Part shown: one piece after another, positions 54,550 to 63,622 of the stretch
Numbering within the stretch: position 1 is the stretch's first letter
How the letters are laid out: every line of letters starts with the position of its first letter
Assembly (NCBI RefSeq): GCF_004341165.1
Contig: NZ_SLZR01000004.1
Location: forward strand, 1-64,000
Direction of reading: 5' to 3'
Origin: Reinekea marinisedimentorum
Lineage (GTDB): Bacteria > Pseudomonadota > Gammaproteobacteria > Pseudomonadales > Natronospirillaceae
DNA length: 64,000 nucleotides
Made by a program: the position numbers and the translations under genes
The notes under the pieces: model-generated
What the model saw: only the letters and a program-made list of their open reading frames with translations
Database searches by the model: none
What the model was told of the DNA's origin: nothing

Positions 54550-55665
54550 CTACTCTTTAGCTACGGTAACTTTATGACCATAGGCTTTAAGCAATGCATG
54601 TTGCTTTGCCTTATCCAAATCATTTGCAACCATCTCGGCACACATCTCTTCAACGGTAATCTCTGGTACCCAGCCAAGCTTTTCTTTTGCTTTAGTTGGG
54701 TCGCCCAGAAGCGTTTCGACTTCTGCAGGACGGAAGTAACGTGGGTCTACACGAACAATAACATCACCAACTTTAACACCCGGGGCATTATCACCCGTTA
54801 CAGAAACAACCGTTGCAACCTCATCTACACCTTCACCAGAAAACTCCAGCTCAATGCCTGCTTCTTTCGCAGACATACGCACAAACTCACGTACTGAAAT
54901 CTGTTTGCCGGTTGCAATAACGAAATCTTCTGCTTGCTCTTGTTGAAGCATCATCCATTGCATACGCACGTAATCTTTTGCATGGCCCCAATCGCGCAGA
55001 GCATCCATATTACCCAAGTACAAACATTGCTCTAACCCTTGAGCGATATTGGAAATTCCGCGGGTGATTTTACGGGTTACAAACGTTTCTCCACGGCGAG
55101 GGGATTCGTGGTTAAACAGTACGCCATTACAGGCATACATACCGTAAGATTCACGGTAATTAACAGTTATCCAATATGCGTACATTTTTGCAACAGCATA
55201 GGGGGAGCGCGGGTAGAATGGTGTTGATTCTTTTTGAGGAATCTCCTGGACTAATCCATACAGCTCTGATGTAGAGGCCTGGTAGAAGCGCGTTTTCTTT
55301 TCTAAACCTAAAAAGCGAATAGCTTCAAGAAGGCGAAGCGTACCAATTGCGTCGACATCAGCGGTGTATTCTGGCGCTTCGAAGGAAACAGCCACATGGG
55401 ACTGAGCGCCTAAGTTATAAACCTCATCAGGGTCAACTTCTTTTAAGATGCGAGTTAAATTAGAAGTATCTGTTAGGTCACCATAGTGCAGAAAGAAATT
55501 GGGCTTATCTGCATGAGGGTCTTGGTATATATGGTCAACACGCTCAGTATTGAACGAAGATGCTCGTCGTTTAATACCATGGACTTCATAACCTTTTACT
55601 AACAGAAACTCTGCTAAGTAGGAGCCATCTTGACCTGTCACACCAGTAATAAGAGCCTTTTTCAT
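54550..55665 (-). CDS. gmd: GDP-mannose 4,6-dehydratase
   Basis: A 371-residue short-chain dehydrogenase-type enzyme that makes GDP-4-keto-6-deoxy-D-mannose, the precursor of GDP-L-fucose and GDP-D-rhamnose. [15 protein letters not shown] binds [18 protein letters not shown] and [15 protein letters not shown] give the catalytic T/E/Y/K residues, and [15 protein letters not shown] follows. The C-terminal [20 protein letters not shown] matches E. coli Gmd, with the same length. It works with fcl at 48077. Confidence 0.96.
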   Translation of the reverse strand: MKKALITGVTGQDGSYLAEFLLVKGYEVHGIKRRASSFNTERVDHIYQDPHADKPNFFLHYGDLTDTSNLTRILKEVDPDEVYNLGAQSHVAVSFEAPEYTADVDAIGTLRLLEAIRFLGLEKKTRFYQASTSELYGLVQEIPQKESTPFYPRSPYAVAKMYAYWITVNYRESYGMYACNGVLFNHESPRRGETFVTRKITRGISNIAQGLEQCLYLGNMDALRDWGHAKDYVRMQWMMLQQEQAEDFVIATGKQISVREFVRMSAKEAGIELEFSGEGVDEVATVVSVTGDNAPGVKVGDVIVRVDPRYFRPAEVETLLGDPTKAKEKLGWVPEITVEEMCAEMVANDLDKAKQHALLKAYGHKVTVAKE

Positions 55666-55713
55666 AAAACAAAACCTATATCAAATAACAATAAAATAGA
55701 AATCAGCTATTGT

Positions 55714-56370
55714 TTATAAAGCACTTTCATATAAATCATAATCCACACTATACAATAGCTTAAGCTCCTGAACTTCATCACTACTCATATCACCTAATGA
55801 AAGCAACTCTAAATCACTCCCATTTTTTATTTTCTTCACTTCTGTAATATTTTTAATTTCAACATCTTCATTTAACGACGAGATAATTTCTAAATCAAAT
55901 AATGCTTTTTTATAATTTTCAAGCTTGTAAAGCTTTACATTCTCCGCCCCCCTCCCTAAGAATTCATATTGAAACATTTTGGAAGTGCCCCTTAAATACT
56001 CAAACAAACTGCTCTTTGTTACTCTAGCAGCCATGCTATAGCCCCTATGATTAGGGTTAATCCTCATATAATTCAGGTTTGAAATCGCCCGATCTAAAGG
56101 ATCTCTTACAACACTGAAGGCATTCCATTCATTTATATCAATAACTACCGCCAATTCATCATATGATATATGCCCAATAATTGCCGACACATCATTTGGA
56201 ATCCCATCACGAAAATTATCTTTAAATGTTTCAACTGTATAATAGTCTTTTTCTGGATTATCGTTATACAGTTTTATCACTCTCCCACTACCCTTATAAT
56301 TATTAATAATTTTATCCCGTATCGTACTACCACCGCATTTGGGAATATGAAGAAAAACCAATCCACGCAT
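55714..56370 (-). CDS. Sulfotransferase family 2-type protein (6)
   Basis: A 218-residue protein beginning LVFLHIPKCGGSTIRDKI, the P-loop of the Sulfotransfer_2 branch, with NAFSVVRDPLDRAISNLNYM as the 3'-phosphate motif. This branch covers carbohydrate 2-O- and related sulfotransferases. It differs in its P-loop (K-C-G-G-S) from the others here, so it is probably not a recent duplicate. It is AT-rich and lies between gmd and a family-1-type glycosyltransferase. Confidence 0.85.
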   Translation of the reverse strand: MRGLVFLHIPKCGGSTIRDKIINNYKGSGRVIKLYNDNPEKDYYTVETFKDNFRDGIPNDVSAIIGHISYDELAVVIDINEWNAFSVVRDPLDRAISNLNYMRINPNHRGYSMAARVTKSSLFEYLRGTSKMFQYEFLGRGAENVKLYKLENYKKALFDLEIISSLNEDVEIKNITEVKKIKNGSDLELLSLGDMSSDEVQELKLLYSVDYDLYESAL

Positions 56371-56438
56371 TGCATTACCTATAAATTAAAATTTAAACCT
56401 TAATCAACCTATTACTTAAGGCATATAAATAATTAAAA

Positions 56439-57404
56439 TCAACAAAAGATAGACTCAAAATCTGGCCGTTGAGATCTTCTGAGCTTATGAATAAAATTGT
56501 CCTTAAAATACTGATCAGCATCCAACTCATAATCCCCATGCTTTTCGAATAATTCTGCCAACTTCAATATAAAACGTTGTCTAAATATTCTAGCTTTAGA
56601 AATGTAAGCCTTCCTAATTCTTGTAGGACACCTAGGATTATTCACAAAGAACTCAACAGCCTCAGCCACTTGACTCTCCACCGGCTCACATACAATCGAA
56701 TTATAGGAATCATACCAAACTGATCTACCACCTCTTTCTTTTGTCGAAACCACAGGAATTCCACACAATAAATATTCGCTAGACGCAAAGCAGGCCCCCT
56801 CTTCTTCAGACAGTATCAAACCACAATGAGATTCATTGATTTTCATACAGACTTCTTCTGGAGCTAAAGGCGCTTGATTTAGGTAAGAATAATTTGGAAT
56901 ATTTTCTATAATTGCATTGCCATGATTATTCCCTGCGACCAAGGCCAAATTTCTAACCTTACCTGCCAGATAGTGGCGTTTAAAATTACTAAATCGACCG
57001 ACATAAATTGCGTCGTAAATTTTCTGAACGTTATCAATAGGCTTCATAACTAAGTTTTCATCAAGCCAAGCATTTTGATTAATAACCTGACCATTAAATC
57101 CCTCTTTCTCAAAATTTTTCTTCTCAGACTCTTCATTAAACATAAAAAAGAAATTTTCTCGATTAAGACCTAAAACATCAAATATCTTAACCGCCTCCTT
57201 AGCAAACCACTCGCTATGATACCAGCCACAATAGACAAAGAAGTAGTCTGTATCTTTAAACTTATTATAATAACTACTTAGCCATTCCCAATTATGCTGG
57301 ATATTTTCAATAATAAATATCCTCAAATTATCACTGGAGTAGTACACTCGAAAAGGGAATGCAGGGTTTGGCCAAACATAACTTGGCTCATACGCAAAGG
57401 CCAT
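56439..57404 (-). CDS. Glycosyltransferase, GT1/GT4-like
   Basis: A 321-residue protein. The C-terminal GT-B pattern is visible: YDAIYVGRFSNFKRHYLAG, then GLILSEEEGACFASSEYLLCGIPVVSTKERGG, where the E...E pair and the GIPVV strand match retaining GT-B enzymes. The N-terminal half is shorter than usual and starts MAFAYEPSYVWPNPAFPF. It is likely a nucleotide-sugar transferase of the second glycan cluster; the donor is unknown. Confidence 0.75.
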   Translation of the reverse strand: MAFAYEPSYVWPNPAFPFRVYYSSDNLRIFIIENIQHNWEWLSSYYNKFKDTDYFFVYCGWYHSEWFAKEAVKIFDVLGLNRENFFFMFNEESEKKNFEKEGFNGQVINQNAWLDENLVMKPIDNVQKIYDAIYVGRFSNFKRHYLAGKVRNLALVAGNNHGNAIIENIPNYSYLNQAPLAPEEVCMKINESHCGLILSEEEGACFASSEYLLCGIPVVSTKERGGRSVWYDSYNSIVCEPVESQVAEAVEFFVNNPRCPTRIRKAYISKARIFRQRFILKLAELFEKHGDYELDADQYFKDNFIHKLRRSQRPDFESIFC

Positions 57405-57424
57405 ATCAGACTCCTTAAAGAAAC

Positions 57425-58402
57425 TTAAGTTAACACAAAAAAACGATCTGCATTTATCGATATCTGTTCGATATACATTGCTCTATCTGCAGCATTCAAC
57501 ACAGCCCCTTCACCTACATCCCCTCTAAGCTGGATACCTTCAAGTGGGTCACCATCCAAATATGAAACCACTAAAGTATATTGGCCGCTAGACACTTGAA
57601 ACTTCCATGGGGGCAGTACCATAACCCTAGAATAGTAACACCAAGGATCAGCAGGTCTTACATCTAACTCCGCCAAACTCTTTCCTTCCTTAACTAACTG
57701 CACCTTAAGGTTACACATACTTGGCCCGATAGAAGAAAGAGCCAAAACCTCAAGAGCTCTTTCACTTAAGACCTCGAAAGAAAAAGAGAATGAATGGTCT
57801 AAAGAAACATAATCATCCACGCTTATTACTTTTGGCAACCTTGGGTAATTTTCCGATTCAGCATAAGCCCAACAATCTAAACTATCAAAATCTAATTCAT
57901 TTAGACGATGGTATAACACTTTCGCATACTCTCTAGCGCCAAATGAGTTTGTATGCACTACATCTCTAAGATACTTACTTGGTTCAACAACTATATCGCG
58001 AAGGTGTTCACACATATCTATAAAAGGGATAGCTAGTAAATTGCAACAATCAACAACCTGCTTATAGCACTCTCTCTGACCCTTTAAATCATCCGCCCTT
58101 GGAAAATGGACCCAAACTGGAAAAACGCCATTTTTTAGCAAATGCAAATTAAAACGCTTTATCTTCTCCTCACTAAAAACTTTCATGCTGGGAGTCAACC
58201 AATCAACAATACAAACGTCAGGCTTTGCCTTAACTAGACATTCGGCATATGCGTATCCTGCATAATCGAAGTGACTTGCTCCATATGAAAGTCTTTCAAT
58301 TTCTACTTCCTCACACGGGGCATACAGCCTTTCTAAGTGATAAAAATAACCGCCCTTATCTTTTTGTGCTGTAACACTAGCACCGTAACAAAGCAATTTC
58401 AT
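57425..58402 (-). CDS. SGNH-hydrolase-like protein with C-terminal beta domain
   Basis: A 325-residue protein from ATG 58402 (TAATG overlap with the gene upstream, GGAG ahead of it; an ATG at 58414 adds four residues). LLCYGASVTAQ is the block I region with Ser in G-A-S rather than G-D-S. CIVDWLTPSM and DVVHTNSFGAREYA supply the block V-like D-x-x-H. Residues 200-325 are a beta-sandwich-like part. SGNH proteins in glycan clusters usually remove or add acyl groups. It is cytosolic as read, with no signal peptide. Activity is inferred. Confidence 0.65.
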   Translation of the reverse strand: MKLLCYGASVTAQKDKGGYFYHLERLYAPCEEVEIERLSYGASHFDYAGYAYAECLVKAKPDVCIVDWLTPSMKVFSEEKIKRFNLHLLKNGVFPVWVHFPRADDLKGQRECYKQVVDCCNLLAIPFIDMCEHLRDIVVEPSKYLRDVVHTNSFGAREYAKVLYHRLNELDFDSLDCWAYAESENYPRLPKVISVDDYVSLDHSFSFSFEVLSERALEVLALSSIGPSMCNLKVQLVKEGKSLAELDVRPADPWCYYSRVMVLPPWKFQVSSGQYTLVVSYLDGDPLEGIQLRGDVGEGAVLNAADRAMYIEQISINADRFFVLT

Positions 58403-60444
58403 TAGCTCTCCCATGAAATGAGATTATCCATGGTTTTGAATAACTCAACTAAAGATGCACTACGACACTCAATTTCATCTTGAGTCATTCGCCCTAAATG
58501 CTCAAATAAAGCAGAGTCAATTTCACCAGTCCATAAGACACTTTGATTCAGTAACTCTCGACCCAGATTATTTTCCGAAAAAACAGACAAATCACCTAAG
58601 AAAACCACTGGAATAGAACCAACAGCGATAGACTCCCAAAAGCGTAAAGTATTAGGGCCCGCACCAATCGGGCATAATGAAAACTTAGAATCACTCAAAA
58701 TCAAATTATAGCGATATGTTCTTTCCTGATGTTGATCCAAATATGCTGACTCAACCTTCCTACTTAACACCTGCTCTTCATACACTACTTTATTGAAGTG
58801 CCACTCACTACCTAAATCGACAAACACATCATCTCGACCAGATTCCTTAGCAGCTTCAAACAACCTAATACGGCTATCATCTAAATAGTGAGGCATATGA
58901 GCGCCAATAAACGAAGCTAAAAGCTTCTTTTCAGCAACAGGCTTTCGCTCCATACCTTTGCTTCGTTCAGGAGTTACATAATTTACAGCTATAAGCATCC
59001 AGCCATGCAGACGCAGCTCAGTACCAACTTCTTGCTGCTTCAACTCACTCTTTGAGTCCTTATGGGAAAGATGCAAATCAGTTACCCCAAGCTCTTGAGC
59101 AACCTCTAAAATCCTCACCCAGTGAATATGCTGGCAAACAGAATGAACCCTTAATTCAAAGCCATTATCAGAAGCAATAGCATTATAATATGCGAGAAGC
59201 GACTTAATCCTTGAAAGATATTTATCAGGGAAAACTTTCTTATCTATATAAGTCGCCCATGGCAGAGGAAGGTATGTATTAATTACTTTAACCTGAGAGT
59301 CGATATGATCTCCTGCGCGTATACTCTTATGATTATTGTAAGCTTGGAATTCTGTCGCACATGGGTACTGCCAAAAATTAACGTCATCCGCACTTCTCGG
59401 CTTATCTGACACTTCGTCAATATAAGATTCAACTATTATTGGAATTAACCCATGCACATTGGCAAGCTGAGGATTCTTACTATAAATATCTATTGGTAAC
59501 GAGTTTCCCAATCCTCTTTCATAGCCATTTCTAAATAAAACAGCACCTTCATTTGAAGTCACTGTGAAGTTAGCATTAAATTTGTATAACATGTCACCCG
59601 ATTTAAACGCATTCAAAGCTAATTCGGCACTAACAGACTTAAACTGAGCAGACACATTTTCCGTAAACTTGTTTTTTTCTTGCTGTTCTTTAATGCTTTC
59701 TCCTATCCACTTCTCCATAGATTTATTAATTGCGACCTTGTTCAATTTATTACTACGCTTTGTCCATACATCAAAATCTAAACTCGCCTCATCCTCTAGG
59801 TTATCGCCAGGGTAAACATAGGCAACCCCACCTAACAGGCGATCGTCAAGCTTCTTATCGTATGTTCTCATTTGGGATTCATGCATATGAATGCTTCGTA
59901 AGTGTTTTACTGGGTTAAACACCTTCCAGCCATAAATAGAGAACAAATAAGCGATTTTATTGTCGCAACGGGGTACACCCATGGGAAAATGCAGCAATGA
60001 AAGCAAACTGGCTGGCACTTCATCTTCAACCCGAACAGCCCATGTATCTTGAGACCAATGCGGGTTTGGGTGCATCTGGGTAGTACCCTGCAAATACTCC
60101 CAGCGAGATAGAGCAAGAAAGCCATTAGGCTCTTGTAACACTTCGCGAATAAGAGGTAAGGTATCGTCAAAATAGATATCGGAATTACACAATATACTAA
60201 TTCCACTACTACACTTTTCTTGCGTTAGTTCCAGCCAACTTCGGTAGGTGAGACGTGAATTAATGTACAGCACCTGAATATTATCGGTTTCAACAGCGCA
60301 CTCGCACCCATCATCGATAATTACAAATAACTTATCTATACTCTCATTTGTTGCATTCTTAATTAAACAAGCGTCAATTTCTCGCTGTCGTGCAACATCA
60401 TTACATTGGTAATATGAAAAAAATACATTAATAGGCGGCTTCAT
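58402..60444 (-). CDS. Large glycosyltransferase with C-terminal exostosin-like domain
   Basis: A 680-residue protein. The first 230 residues look like a GT-A-like module (VFFSYYQCNDVARQREID, LCNSDIYFDDTLPLIREV, with D-I-Y-F as a possible metal site). The last 200 residues resemble exostosin/GT47: LLASFIGAHMPHYLDDSRIRL, then YRYNLILSDSKFSLCPIGAGPNTLRFWE and SIAVGSIPVVFLGD. The middle part is unassigned. A GT-A plus exostosin pair is the plan of polymerising enzymes in animal glycosaminoglycan synthesis, although the order and families are not the same. It is co-directional with the SGNH gene and overlaps it by one base. Confidence 0.7.
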   Translation of the reverse strand: MKPPINVFFSYYQCNDVARQREIDACLIKNATNESIDKLFVIIDDGCECAVETDNIQVLYINSRLTYRSWLELTQEKCSSGISILCNSDIYFDDTLPLIREVLQEPNGFLALSRWEYLQGTTQMHPNPHWSQDTWAVRVEDEVPASLLSLLHFPMGVPRCDNKIAYLFSIYGWKVFNPVKHLRSIHMHESQMRTYDKKLDDRLLGGVAYVYPGDNLEDEASLDFDVWTKRSNKLNKVAINKSMEKWIGESIKEQQEKNKFTENVSAQFKSVSAELALNAFKSGDMLYKFNANFTVTSNEGAVLFRNGYERGLGNSLPIDIYSKNPQLANVHGLIPIIVESYIDEVSDKPRSADDVNFWQYPCATEFQAYNNHKSIRAGDHIDSQVKVINTYLPLPWATYIDKKVFPDKYLSRIKSLLAYYNAIASDNGFELRVHSVCQHIHWVRILEVAQELGVTDLHLSHKDSKSELKQQEVGTELRLHGWMLIAVNYVTPERSKGMERKPVAEKKLLASFIGAHMPHYLDDSRIRLFEAAKESGRDDVFVDLGSEWHFNKVVYEEQVLSRKVESAYLDQHQERTYRYNLILSDSKFSLCPIGAGPNTLRFWESIAVGSIPVVFLGDLSVFSENNLGRELLNQSVLWTGEIDSALFEHLGRMTQDEIECRSASLVELFKTMDNLISWES

Positions 60445-60461
60445 GCTAAATATCTTACTTC

Positions 60462-61418
60462 CTAGTTAAATCCAAATTTTGCTGATATCTTTGGAAAAGA
60501 TTCAGACATTTTTATCTCATTTTGGTAAGCCTCATCTAATTGCCTACGACTACGAGGACCAATTATATTAGATGACCTTCCACTATCACCTGTTACTCTA
60601 AAAATAGGGTAAAGAATATCAAAGCTTTCATCATAAGGAAGGTTAAGCTTTTCTGTCATTTTCATCATTTCATTGTGCGGCTTGGCAGTGAAATCTTCAT
60701 ATAAGAAAATTTCATCATCTGAAAACTGAGAAACAAGCACCAAAAACCGGCGACAATATTCCTCAAAACTCTTTGGTGAAAAATGAACCCAGTTATTTTT
60801 TACTAATGAAGCATATGCATCTATTGGGTTTCGAATTGTGAGTATAGATTTAACGTCATACGACTCGGAGAGAATCTGAGATACCACACTCTTTTGCGGC
60901 AGCTTTTCTGAAACGTTGAAGTCTGAATGAGTATGATCTCTTAATACAAGATGGCCGCCACTCTCATGAACATGTTCGAATACTGCGTCAATACTCTGTT
61001 TGAATATTTTTTTTGCCAGCGTCTTCTGATTAGGGACAGATGCATATTTAGACAAAGAAACAATGTCACTGGGTGAATATTTTGGCTTTTCACGCCCCAA
61101 TGCAAGATCACTATAAGGATGAACTTCACTGAGTAAGAAAACGTTTGGCATTGCCGACATACATTTAGATATCAGGGTACCACCGCTGCAAGCCAAGTGA
61201 TGTATAATTCTAATAGTAGGCTTCCTGGATGAGTGCTTCTGGCAGGCCTGCTCGCACCGGACCAACAAGGAATTGGTATCAACTATAGTTTCAATGTTAT
61301 CTGGGACTCCAATATTCTCAGATTCATTTGGCTTTAATGAGGAAACAGAAGACGCCTCTATTAAGCCAACAGACTCATCAAGCAGCCTTTTAAACTCCTC
61401 AAAACTAGATGGCATCAC
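60462..61418 (-). CDS. Sulfotransferase family protein (7)
   Basis: A 318-residue protein. TIRIIHHLACSGGTLISKCM is a P-loop-like strand-loop with CSGGT. VKSILTIRNPIDAYASLVKN is the 3'-phosphate motif, and DEIFLYEDFTAKP is the family-typical E-D-F strand. RVTGDSGRSSNIIGPRSRR is also seen in sulfotransferases of this type. It starts one base after the stop of the FkbM/coiled-coil gene, so translation is probably coupled. Confidence 0.8.
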   Translation of the reverse strand: MMPSSFEEFKRLLDESVGLIEASSVSSLKPNESENIGVPDNIETIVDTNSLLVRCEQACQKHSSRKPTIRIIHHLACSGGTLISKCMSAMPNVFLLSEVHPYSDLALGREKPKYSPSDIVSLSKYASVPNQKTLAKKIFKQSIDAVFEHVHESGGHLVLRDHTHSDFNVSEKLPQKSVVSQILSESYDVKSILTIRNPIDAYASLVKNNWVHFSPKSFEEYCRRFLVLVSQFSDDEIFLYEDFTAKPHNEMMKMTEKLNLPYDESFDILYPIFRVTGDSGRSSNIIGPRSRRQLDEAYQNEIKMSESFPKISAKFGFN

Positions 61419-63611
61419 TCAACTTCCTTCATGGGTATTATTAGCTTCTAAAAGTTCTGGGTGCTCTTTTTGCAGCTGAAAGTAATACTTTGAAGCCAAT
61501 GTTAACTTTTCCTTTAACTCAGCTACTAAATCTACTAGACCCCTTTCTGATTCAACTTTCTCAGCATATAAGCTCCGTAGTTCGTCCAAATCTATTTGAG
61601 ACTTAGCAAGCATCTTCTGACCCAAGCTAACCGCTCTATCTTTTTCTTCCAGCTTAGCTCTTAGCTCTTCTAATTGTTCCTTCAATGAATGAGCCCAATT
61701 ATTATGCTCTTGGTACCTAGTATGCTCCTGATCACGCTGCTTTGTTACTTCTTCTAGTGAATTTTCTAAATTAACCTTCTCTTCACTTAATGAATTCAAG
61801 TTCTGCTGAAGCTTTCCAATTTTTACAGTAATTACTTCCGCCTCTTCCGTAAGCATTTGGTACTTTTCTTGGAAGCTACTAAGCTCATTGCTTAACGCTG
61901 AATTTTTATCAGTTTTTAGTTTAAGCTCCTGTTCAGTGTGAGCCAATAGCTCCTCTTTCGCACTTAAGGATTGCTCAATTACAGCTAAACGTTCATTAGC
62001 CTGTACGGCCTCAGCTCTCGCAGACTGAAGCTGCTCCGTGGCATCAACCAGCTCCACCTTTAAGGTATTTTTTTCTTCAGATTCTTTCTGGGAAAATAAT
62101 TGAAGTTTATTAATCTTATTTTCCAGCGATTGTTGCTCTTGCGCTGAAGCGAGCAATTTTTGTTCTTTCTCTGCCAAGATATTTTCTAAGCGTGTAACAC
62201 TAGACTTGTACTGAGAGTTTTCAGCTTTCAAACTATCCAGGCTTTGCTTTAGTTCCTTAGCTCCTTCTATCAGAGCTTCTTCACTGGATTTCAGTGTTTG
62301 AATTTGACTTTCAAGTTCGGAAGCTAACGCTTTGAAGGTATATTTTTCTTCGGTCTCTTTCTGGGAAACCGATTGAAGGTCACTAATCTGGTTTACTAGT
62401 GACTTTTGCTCTTGCTTTGAAGCGAGCAGCTTTTGCTCTTGCTCTGCCAGGGTACTTTCTAACCGTGCAACGTTAGACTTGTACTGAGACCTTTCAGCAT
62501 CCAAGCAATTCTGGTTTTGGCTTAGTTCCTTAGATATTTTTTTCAGAGCTTCTTCACTTGATTTCAGAGTTTGAACTTGGTTTTCAAGCTCGGCAACTAA
62601 CGTTTTACCGGCATCGCGTTCTAATTTTAAATTACTCAGCTCTGTTTTAAGAGAGTCGATTTGATCCTTCTGCGATACAAGTAATCCATTAAACTTAGCC
62701 TTTTCTGCTTCTAAGTTCTTGGCTATTTGGTTGGCGTTTTTATCTGCCTGAGTTTGCCTGGCTATAGCATTTTTCTTATCAATTTCAAAAGCAGCTGCTT
62801 TGTTGGTTATTTCCAGCAACTGAGCGCTAAGATTAGATTTATCGAGCTCTAGCTGGTTAATCATCTTTTGCAGTTTAACTTGCTCATCATCGCTTGCCTT
62901 TTTAAGCGCATTATTTTCAACCGCAAAACTTTCACACTTAAGCTGTAATGCCTTGTTTTTCTCTCGAAGTGCTTTTAACTCTAGCTTATTTGTATCTTTC
63001 ACAAAGGTATAGCTTGTAAAGATGGAGCTTTCTTTAGCTTCATGCGCTAGTGCAAAGGCAGCCTTTAACGGCTGAATGTCGTTAAAAGGTACTTCCGCAG
63101 AGGGCATTTCGGCATCATTTATTGAAACAGCCTGTACCACTATTACAGTAAATTTATTTAACCACTCTGCATTTATAGCCGCCAATATGGAATTTTCTGC
63201 ACCGTTCAGTTGCAATACAAGTATGTTTTGATTGCCTTCTTGTAGGCTTACACTTTGCAGTAAATCATTAATGCCTATGGCTTCTACTTCAGCATGCTCA
63301 ACCTTTAGGTTCTTAAACAGCTTTTTAAATGCCAGCGGCTCTACAATACTGCTGAATTGCTGTGGCACAGAATTGTAAAAGGTTACATTTTTGGTTTGCT
63401 CAGCCACAACCTTGTTCACAACGCTTACTGTGCCGGAACCGTTAGTTTTAAGCGATAACTGCTGAGCCACACTTGGGTTAGCTTCCACCAGGTGTATGCT
63501 CTTCGCATTCAGTTGATGGTAGCCTTCAAGTTCGGTACATTGGCCAGCACCTATGTGAATAATAGTGCCTACATTATTCAGCGGTATGTTTAAATTTTTC
63601 AAACTGTTCAT
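61419..63611 (-). CDS. FkbM-like methyltransferase domain with a long coiled coil
   Basis: A 730-residue protein. Residues 1-210 resemble an FkbM-type SAM-dependent methyltransferase: TIIHIGAGQCTELEGYHQL is the nucleotide loop, HLVEANPSVAQQL carries the acidic residue after strand 2, and LVLQLNGAENSILAAI is the later G-x-E motif. Residues 215-715 are an almost unbroken coiled coil rich in E, K, Q, L and A. Two exact-period tandem repeats of 91 residues (13 heptads) lie in it. A SAM domain on a long coiled coil recalls WbdD, the O-antigen chain terminator and ruler of E. coli O9a. A kinase domain is not seen here, so the comparison is by layout only. Confidence 0.75.
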   Translation of the reverse strand: MNSLKNLNIPLNNVGTIIHIGAGQCTELEGYHQLNAKSIHLVEANPSVAQQLSLKTNGSGTVSVVNKVVAEQTKNVTFYNSVPQQFSSIVEPLAFKKLFKNLKVEHAEVEAIGINDLLQSVSLQEGNQNILVLQLNGAENSILAAINAEWLNKFTVIVVQAVSINDAEMPSAEVPFNDIQPLKAAFALAHEAKESSIFTSYTFVKDTNKLELKALREKNKALQLKCESFAVENNALKKASDDEQVKLQKMINQLELDKSNLSAQLLEITNKAAAFEIDKKNAIARQTQADKNANQIAKNLEAEKAKFNGLLVSQKDQIDSLKTELSNLKLERDAGKTLVAELENQVQTLKSSEEALKKISKELSQNQNCLDAERSQYKSNVARLESTLAEQEQKLLASKQEQKSLVNQISDLQSVSQKETEEKYTFKALASELESQIQTLKSSEEALIEGAKELKQSLDSLKAENSQYKSSVTRLENILAEKEQKLLASAQEQQSLENKINKLQLFSQKESEEKNTLKVELVDATEQLQSARAEAVQANERLAVIEQSLSAKEELLAHTEQELKLKTDKNSALSNELSSFQEKYQMLTEEAEVITVKIGKLQQNLNSLSEEKVNLENSLEEVTKQRDQEHTRYQEHNNWAHSLKEQLEELRAKLEEKDRAVSLGQKMLAKSQIDLDELRSLYAEKVESERGLVDLVAELKEKLTLASKYYFQLQKEHPELLEANNTHEGS
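62046..62591 (-). repeat. 273-bp intragenic tandem duplication in the coiled-coil gene
   Basis: Copy one (62319-62591) encodes ELENQVQTLKSSEEALKK and onward; copy two (62046-62318) encodes ELESQIQTLKSSEEALIE and onward. Each is 91 codons, and the frame and heptad register are kept. The copies have diverged, so the duplication is not recent. Confidence 0.8.
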
Positions 63612-63622
63612 AGGCGGTTCAC

